Source: Miscanthus floridulus
Lineage: Eukaryota; Streptophyta; Magnoliopsida; Poales; Poaceae
Assembly: GCF_019320115.1 (NCBI RefSeq)
Contig: NC_089591.1
Coordinates: 58,528,078 to 58,592,077 of the forward strand
Length of the DNA stretch: 64,000 nt
Direction: 5' to 3'
Positions 57,052-64,000 of the stretch are shown here, piece by piece (the stretch's first letter is position 1; each line of letters opens with the position of its first letter). The position numbers were made by a program, and so were the translations under genes. The notes under the pieces were generated by a model that searched no databases, had not been told where the DNA came from, and saw only the letters and a program-made list of their open reading frames with translations.

Positions 57052-59396
57052 TGAAAGTGCATCTAGCCCTTTAGTGGGTTTTGGATGATTGAATGACAAC
57101 GTGATTAGAGAACTAACCCATTTGGTAAGTGTGGACAGGTAATAGGTTATCTCACAGGTACTTAATGAAAGCCAACATGATGTGTTGTTGTATAAACAAT
57201 CTAGTTCAAGCACAAGACAACAATGCAAATGGAATTCATGTAAATACTTGTTTATTGTGGGATTTCCATATAATGTGTGAAAGCAAGCTCGTGAGTATTA
57301 GTTAATGAGACATGAGGGATTGCATATGGAATGGTCTCATATTTGAAGCTTGCTAAATTGAAATGAAAAAGATAATAATACATATGAATGAATGATTCAA
57401 CACAAGATGTGACTTAATGGCTTGAGATGGTGAAGATAACAAGGAAAGGCTTCGAGGTACTAAGCAAGGGTGAAGGGCAAGCGACGGCTTGGCGGCCGAA
57501 GAACCTAGCTAGGGTGAAGAAGAAAGTACTTGCATTTAGTTGAGGTACTAATCAAGCTAAGATGGTCATATTGATGTGAAGGATCAAATCTATATTGGAC
57601 AAGTTGATTAAAGTGACTTGATGCATTTGGAGTTATTCATATTTGATGAATGGAATCAAGTCACATGCTCAAGATGGCTATGCTCAAGTGAAAAGATCAA
57701 TATTGACATGTTGGCACCCTCACTTGATGAAGATTGAAAGACACGGCATCAATTTAAAGAAGATCAACTCAAAAGGTTTAATTTCGTTTTTCTTTTGATC
57801 TTGAGTTAATAGGTATGCCGTACTATTAAGAGGGATGCAAGTTTAGGTGGTCTGAGGAAGATAGAGTGCTCAAGCATAATAATAAAATCAAAAGAGAGAC
57901 ACTCTAGCACTTCACGAGCACATAGAATAATTTTCTGTGACTATCGGTGTCAGAAGTCCCGACGTAAGCCGGAACTCCCGACAGTCGGAAGTCATGACTC
58001 TTGCCGGAAGTGCTGACTCCCAGTCACTGCCTGCGCGGTGACTGTGGATGTCAGAAGTCCCAACGTGAGTCAGAACTCCCGACAGTCGGAAGTCCCGACC
58101 CAAGCCGGGAGTCCCGGCATCGATGGTTCTACTGACCTGCTGACTGTGCTCGTCGAAAGTCCCGACGTTCGTCGGAAGTTCCGACCGTCGGAAGTCCCGA
58201 TGTTCGTCGGAAGTCCCGACATTGGCTGTCTCGAGTGGACTTTGACCTCGCATGAACAGTGTTTTCTTCATACGTCGGAAGTCCCGAGATCTGCGTCGGA
58301 ACTCCCGACGTAGATCTGAACGGTTAGATTTTGCCTTGGAGTATATATACCCGTCTCCTCCATTCTAACCATAGCCCACTCATTTCATTGCAACGAACAC
58401 TCGGCCAAAACAGCCCCCAAGCATTCTAGGCTCGCCACTCTTCTCTCCTTTGCCTCCAACTTCAATTCCTAAAGGGTTTGAGTGATTGGAGAGTGGATTG
58501 AGTGAGAAAAACACTTTGAGCAAGCTTGAGCACTTGATTTCTTCGTCAAGCCGATTTGATTTGCATTTGTTACTCTTGGGGATTTTCCCCTAGCCGGCTA
58601 GACATCGCCCAAGAGCTTCCATCTTGTGGAAGAGCCTTGAGAAGTTTGTATTACCCTTGTTTTCTAGTGAAGAAACTCAAGTGACCTTTGTGGTATCCTT
58701 GAGTGAGGCAAGGAGGTGGAAGAGACTCCGACCTAAGTGGTCACCTCAACAACGAGGACGTAGGAGCTCCTTTGTGGGGCTGCCGAACCTCGGGATAAAT
58801 TCTTGTCTCCCGCGTGCTTGTTGTTGTTGTGATTTGCTCGAAATTACTTGTATTTGGTTGTCTCCTTCTCTCTAGCTATTTCTTAGGGTTTGGGCCTCGA
58901 TCTACGGAGTGGTGGCTTATCAACGTCAAGAGAGTGACCCAACACCTTTCCTTACCACTAGGAAGTGGGTTTGTAAGTTATCGGCATCACAAAGTTCATT
59001 TTAGCACTTGTAGTTCATTTCTCATAGGGGTCGGAAGTGCTGACAGTTTACGTTGGAAGTTCTGACCCAAACTGTCAGGACTTCTGACACGTCGAAAGTT
59101 CTGACCCAAACGTCGAGACTTCTGACACGTCGGAAGTTCTGACCCAAACTGTCGGGACTTCCGACATTAACTGACTAGTGCATTTTGATTCAACTCTTTG
59201 GTTGCCGCTGTTTGGCTCCCTAGGTTTATCTAGTATCTTTTATATACTTTGTGGCTAACTTGTGAGGGGTTGTATTACTTTGATTTGGAGTTTCCATTTT
59301 GGAAACTCCTATTACTAATCGTTTTCATTTTTAAAGGTGTTGATTTTTTAGAAACGTCTATTCACCCCCCTTTAGGTGACATCCTAGATCCTTTTA
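57052..59396 (+). repeat. right LTR of the copia element
   Basis: This is 2345 bp and matches 48523-50866. It has the same TATA box (58342-58349) and palindrome arrays (57946-58315 and 59035-59170). Its last bases are CTTTTA where the left copy has CTTTCA. Confidence 0.93.
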
Positions 59397-60192
59397 GAGA
59401 GGTAGGACGAAAAAGGGAGAGAGGAGAGATGTGTGTGACAATAGGCTCCATATGGCAGTGTCATGACGTGTGTGAAAGGATCAAGATGCCCAAGGGGGGG
59501 TGAATTGGGCTAATTCTAAATTTTCTTGCAATAATCAAATCCTACGGTTAGCCCAATTAACCCCTTGTGCCTAGAAAAGTGTTTCTATTAATCTAACGCA
59601 CAACGGACTTGCAACCTATGTTTCAAACTTACTCTAGCATGGCAATTCTATGAATGTAAGAACAAGTATTGAATTGCTCAAAGTAAATACTCAAAGTAAA
59701 TGCTCAAAGTAAATAGAGAGAGAGGAACACGGCGATGTTTTGCCAAGGTATCGGAGAGTCACCACTCCCCACTAGTCCTCGTTGGAGCACCCGTGCAAGG
59801 GTGTAGCTCCCCCTTGATCCGCGCAAGGATCAAGTGCTCTCTATGGGTTGATTCTTCAACACTCTATCACGGCGAATCACCCAAAGCCGCTCACAACTTA
59901 AGTTGGGTCACCCACAAGCTCTGCCAAGTGATCACCAAGCTCCTAATCACCACCAAACCGTCTAGGTGATGGCGATCACCAAGAGTAACAAGCACGAACT
60001 CTCACTTGACCACGCGAAGCCTAATGAGAATATGGATGTACACTTGACTACTCTTGATTCACTAATGAGGCTACTCTCTTGGATTCTCAAATCTCAATCA
60101 CCTCACTAGGACCTTGCTCTTCTTGGCACTCACAAATGTGTTTCTCAGCTGTTGGAATAAGCAAAAGTGACTCCACACACGAGTGAAGCTTC

Positions 60193-60201
60193 TATTTATA
60201 A
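60193..60201 (-). promoter_or_regulatory. TATA box of the solo LTR
   Basis: The minus strand reads GCCTTATAAATAGAAGC. It lies next to the palindromic array, as in the other copia LTR. Confidence 0.6.
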
Positions 60202-60239
60202 GGCAGCCTGAAAAACGAACCGTTACGAGCTTCTGCGGG

Positions 60240-60540
60240 GTGACCGGACGCTCCGATCGTACTGACCGGACGCTCCGGTCAGTTCAACCCGCGAACCAGT
60301 GAAAATGTGTTGACCAGACGTTGGCAAGGTCCAGTCACTACTGACCGGACGTGTCCGGTCGCATTAAACCCTTACTGGAACCTTACTAGAGTCGACCGGA
60401 CGCTGCCTTTCAGCATCCGGTCACTTGACCTCTCTAGCGTCTGGTCGCATCGAACGTAGTCTGTTGATCAAATGAACTGACCGGACCCTGCGGCCAGCGT
60501 CCGGTCGCACTGGAGCCAGCGTCCGGTCAGCATTTGACCC
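60240..60540. repeat. array of GACCGGACGCTCCGGTC palindromic motifs in the solo LTR
   Basis: About ten irregular copies or half copies (for example TGACCGGACGCTCCGGTCAG near 60268). The core CCGGAC..GTCCGG is shared with the motifs in and after the copia gag. Confidence 0.85.
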
Positions 60541-60967
60541 TCCATTCACTTCCAACTCTCGATCATATGTGAATGAAGTTTGCTCCAAAGGATCTTAGGC
60601 ATTCATAGGAGCTACCTAGAGCTAGTTTTAACAAGTGTGCACCACACCTAACTCACTAGACTCACCTAGGTCAAGCTACCCGTCCATACCCCCCTTAATA
60701 GTACGGCCAATGGAAAAACAAAGTCCTAAACTACTCTAAGTGTCACTCCAACTTCAATCGACACTTAGAACTAGTCATCCTTAACCTTGTCGTCCATCCT
60801 TTGAAAACCGAAACGATTTCCATCGTAGGGGCATGACAACCTTGATTGCCCAATTGATCTCCATTACCATGACCTAACTTACTTGTCTCTGCAAAACACA
60901 TGTTAGTCATAGTAATCTTGTATTGTCATTAATCATCGAAACCCAACTAGGGGCCTAGATGCTTTCA

Positions 60968-61312
60968 GTGTGGAACCATATAAATATCGGAACGAGTAGT
61001 GCATGGACGTCCGGCCCGAGGACGCGTCTAGACGTGGCTCGGGGCCATCTGATTAGAGGAACAGGAGCCGTCCGATCTCCGCACATAATATAAGAAACGA
61101 GCGCACCTATCCCTCCCCACATAATGGAACAGAAGGGGGCGCCCACATGTACTTGCGGCGGCCCGGCCCGACACACCGCCATCCCACGATGCGCCGCCAA
61201 CATCGAGAAGAAGGGGAGGGGGTGGCTCTGCGCCTCTGGTTCATATGCCCAGCCGGTGCCGAGAGAAGGTGGAGATACTAAGGCGAGGCAGCCAAAGGCA
61301 AGGAGGGAGTGA
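60968..61312. other. intergenic, nothing recognised
   Basis: Mixed, partly GC-rich DNA after the GTGTG target site. An ORF at 61124-61312 has no known motif. Confidence 0.4.
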
Positions 61313-61665
61313 GATGCAACACCCGATCTACTTTTGACACATTCAGATACAACACTTGCAACATACATCTCAAAACAGATAAAACACTTTAAACATGCAT
61401 CTGAAACACTTGCAAAAACATCTCAAAACCATTGTAAAACATACGCAACATTAAGATAAAACACTTGAAACATATGTGTGAAACATATGCAACATCCAAA
61501 TAAACACAGTTGCAACATATGTCTGAAAAAACAGATGAAACATTAGAAATAGAAGCTTGCAACATACGTGTACAACCATTGCAACATATGCAACATCCCA
61601 ATCTACTTTTGCAACATACCTATGAAACATCTTAAGCACCTGGAACATAAGCTTGTAAGATACGT
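61313..61665. repeat. degenerate GCAACAT repeat block
   Basis: Over 350 bp are built from variants of AAACACTTGCAACATA and TGAAACATATGCAACATC. A longer unit seems to recur: ATGCAACACCCGATCTACTTT at 61313 and ATGCAACATCCCAATCTACTTT near 61586. The source element is not known to me. Confidence 0.6.
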
Positions 61666-63134
61666 TTTCATCCTTCTTTCGTACGACACAGTGCAAGCGA
61701 GGGATGGTTAGGCGGAGGGGACAGGCCTCCGTCGAGCTTTGGACGGGTTGTGGGTTGTCGCCGCTGCGGGCGGGCCGAGGGGAAGGCGGGGATAGGCCAG
61801 CGATGGCGTATCTTGATGTCATTATTCCGAAAAGTTGAGCAGTGGCGGAACACATAAGTGTGCCAATTATAATAGCATTAATTAAAATAATCCTTTCTTA
61901 AGACGTAGAGTAAGTAATTACGCTGCTAACATAACCAAAACATTTGTGTGCCACGGAGAACCTCAGGTACAACCTACTATAATATAATAGTAGTAGCAGT
62001 GGCGACGGGTTGGGTACGTGCCCCGTCTCCTTGGGAACACACAGCACGACAACGGCCGTACGTGTGCACGGCGCGGTCGCCGTTCCGCGGGACGCCCGCT
62101 CCTCATCCGTCCGCGTTGGCTGTGGCCGCGCGTACGACGGACGACTCGTCCGAGCCCGGCGCGACCGACCCAGGCCAGCCGCCAGCCAGAGCGAGGGCTC
62201 GTCAAGGCGCGTGGCCATGGTTATTGGTATGGGTCCCGATCCCGAGCCTTGCGAGTTGCGACGACGTCGCGTCATCGCCATGCGCTCGTCATCACCTGCG
62301 ACCACGGTCCACGGGCAGCGCAGTTGTGCGGGTGGGCATCACCGGGTGTCCTTCCTCGCCTCGCTCGTACGTCGCCGGTCCAGCAGAATCCACCAGATGT
62401 GAAAAGGGAGCCGGGGCGCTGGATCCGCCGTGCCTTTCCGGCATTTTGGAAACGGATCGACTCGATGATTTCGGTGGCGTCCGTAGTCCGTGCCGTGCAT
62501 GGACTGTTAAATGAAATGGTTTGAGAAATCGAACATTATATAAATGAAATGGTCTATTAAGAGTTTATGCTATGAATTTTGGTGTTATATGATTTCATCA
62601 TCTTGCTTATACTAATTACTAGTTTTTGAGGACTGAGGTAGCCATGGATCAACATATTTTATACAAATCAAACAAAAGAGATGGTGAAGAGGTGAAAAGA
62701 TGATAACGGGACGTCGCCGTAGGTGAAGACCTTTTGCTCAGGAGTCTGGACATACATATGCCAAAGTCCTAGTGCTAAATATATATTAAACTTATGATGT
62801 GGGGTAGTTTTCTTTCTTCTTTTTGTAAGTGGTTCTTGATGGCTGTGGCGGTGTGGCCTCTCTTTTTCTTGTATTCATTTTCTTCCCGTCCAGCTAAGTT
62901 CTGAGCTCTGCATATTTCTTGTAATTATGTTGTCATTTCAAAATAAAGTCCAGGCATCAAAATGGTTGCCGTATCTTTTCCTCTCTTTTTTTAAAAGAAG
63001 AAGAAGATGATAAACCAGTCCATTCTTAAGATAATAACATTTTGATGCGAATTAAGTACCATTAGATTCTTCATTACTTACATTTTTATAGTGTATCTAT
63101 TTGATGCAAACATGCCCAGTAAATAACCAATCCT
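61666..63134. other. GC-rich then AT-rich intergenic DNA
   Basis: 61990-62520 is CpG-rich with overlapping ORFs on both strands and no recognised domain. 62520-63130 is AT-rich. The GTGGCGGAACACATAAGTG at 61853 looks like the end of some DNA element, but no partner end was found. Confidence 0.4.
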
Positions 63135-63252
63135 TCTGTTCACTTGGCTTATAAGTCATATTTTTTTAGCCAACGAACGATATTTTTCTTTCACAATAAA
63201 TCAGTTAATAATACTTTTAGCCATGGCTTATCAGCCAAGCCAACCGGCCAAA
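63135..63252. mobile_element. MITE, copy F
   Basis: About 118 bp. Left CTGTTCACTTGGCTTATAAG and right CTTATCAGCCAAGCCAACCGG are inverted. The interior TATTTTTCTTTCACAATAAA relates it to copies A-D. Confidence 0.55.
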
Positions 63253-64000
63253 TGACGCGGCCTCGGACTCACGGTGATTTCTGCTTCGCTGGCTCGCTGC
63301 AGCAGCAGGCCGCGAGCGTTCATTAGTTCATTCGTTTGCCGTAGACGAAGCCGGCTCCTTCCTTCGTCAAGGCACGTGTGGGCGTGTGGCTCTGGCATAC
63401 CGTAACAGCCACGGTAATTACGCAGGCCTTAATTTCGGTTCATCTTTTTTTTTGACTGTCCTCTCCGGCAGCGGCATACGTACCAGCCAGCTGCTATCGA
63501 GTATCGACGGATCGTTGTCGTTGACGACTAGGTGCAATGGAAACGCCTTTGGCTTTGCGCAGCGAGGAATCCCCCAAACATGCGAACCGTTCCTTTGTCT
63601 GGCCAAAAGCCCAGGCCCCAGATGGCCAGAGCGGCAAGCTTGACTCGTGAGAAGGAACCCCGCACCGTCCCGGCGTCGCCTCGGCCTCTTTTTTTTTTTC
63701 ATTTTTTTTCCTCTCACGATCATACCACAAGGTACGTATTTTATTAAGCCAAAGAAGAGTTGTTAAAGTACAGCTAGCGGAAACCCAAGGATACCGCACC
63801 CAACAAATGGTCCCTAAAACATACGCAGGAAAAGGAACTGCAAGACGGGTTGATGACGTGATTATCCCAACTCGATTGATGGTTTCTGCGGTTGACAAGC
63901 TGGCTGATGATATTTTGTTAGGAAAGAAAAATAATGTACCATGGTTGATAAGCCGGACTGATAAGTTCAAACGAACAGAGGCTTACCTCATCCGACACCT
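63253..64000. other. intergenic, nothing recognised
   Basis: ORFs without known motifs. Two T-rich runs occur (63445 and 63688). A fragment like the MITE copy F end (TTGATAAGCCGGACTGATAAG) occurs near 63943. Confidence 0.4.

Larger units (their letters stand above)
48523..59396 (+). mobile_element. Ty1/copia SIRE/Maximus-type element with gag only (TR-GAG)
   Basis: This 10,874 bp element is flanked by GAGAG (48518-48522 and 59397-59401). LTRs of 2344 and 2345 bp start TGAAAGTGCATCTAG and end CTTTCA (CTTTTA in the right copy). The internal region has a perfect initiator-Met-tRNA primer binding site, one long gag ORF (50919-52913) and a purine tract at 57038-57050. It also has two GACAAAGGGGGAGAG stretches (56322 and 56458) like those after the env-like region of SIRE-type elements. 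No integrase, reverse transcriptase or RNase H was found in the 4.1 kb after gag. Such gag-only elements are known in plants and depend on a partner for pol. Confidence 0.9.
59473..60967 (-). mobile_element. solo LTR of a SIRE/Maximus-type copia element
   Basis: This is 1495 bp. On the minus strand it starts TGAAAGCATCTAGGCCCC at 60967 and ends CTTGATCCTTTCA at 59473. It is flanked by GTGTG on both sides (59468-59472 and 60968-60972). There is no internal region, so it is a recombined single LTR. It carries GACCGGACGCTCCGGTC arrays at 60240-60540 and a TATA box near 60193 (minus strand). The start resembles that of the neighbouring element (TGAAAGTGCATCTAG), but the rest differs, so it is another family. 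Confidence 0.92.

Noticed and set aside
48523..59396. Pol of the copia element hidden in broken frames
   Set aside because: No integrase, YVDD or RNase H motif was seen in the plus-strand frames of 52914-57037, whereas motifs are easily seen in the similarly decayed Tat elements.
61948..62514. 188-codon ORF as a host gene
   Set aside because: Overlapping ORFs of similar length exist in other frames on both strands, as expected in GC-rich DNA, and no domain is recognisable.

Overview
The window looks like nuclear DNA from a grass, probably a panicoid cereal or relative such as sorghum, sugarcane or Miscanthus. The reasons are nested long-LTR retrotransposons of grass type, many small grass MITEs, and one GC-rich plant R2R3-MYB gene with the classical 133 bp / 130 bp first and second exons. 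No bacterial, organellar or viral genome features were seen. The genus is an inference.

Positions 1-28360 are a nested retrotransposon block. A long element (4881-28005) has LTRs of about 4.1 kb of chromovirus/Tekay type (TGTAACACCC start) and an internal region with no recognisable pol, so it is a large non-autonomous derivative. Its left LTR was hit twice. A Tat-lineage Ty3/gypsy element on the minus strand (1-4880, running out of the window) joins it at 4880/4881. A second, complete Tat-lineage element on the minus strand (7815-19466, target duplication TGGAC/CGGAC) splits it. That second element carries a convergent antisense gene of the putative-gypsy-type-transposon family and has lost its reverse transcriptase core. 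The long element itself abuts the start of an older LTR in reverse orientation (28006-28360).

Positions 28361-48522 are the gene-bearing, MITE-rich island. It holds one convincing host gene, an R2R3-MYB transcription factor of subgroup 2 (MYB13/14/15-like) on the minus strand at 31907-33390. Around it are a decayed MuDR-type MULE (34175-38600), a decayed hAT element (about 45070-48198), a 938 bp TTA-flanked element with a GC-rich interior (43610-44547), and at least seven MITE or SINE insertions.

Positions 48523-60967 are a second retrotransposon block. A complete Ty1/copia SIRE/Maximus-type element (48523-59396, target duplication GAGAG) has an open 664-residue gag but no pol, which is the TR-GAG pattern. 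A solo LTR of a related family on the minus strand (59473-60967, target duplication GTGTG) follows 76 bp later. Positions 60968-64000 hold degenerate GCAACAT repeats, GC-rich non-coding DNA and one more MITE.

Functionally, only the MYB gene is likely to serve the plant. The copia gag is the only mobile-element ORF that is long and uninterrupted. Everything else is decayed. I found no clear new biological system. The observations most worth checking are the gag-only copia element with palindromic motif arrays (one array inside the gag frame), the antisense gene of the Tat element, and the TTA-flanked element with GC-rich cargo.
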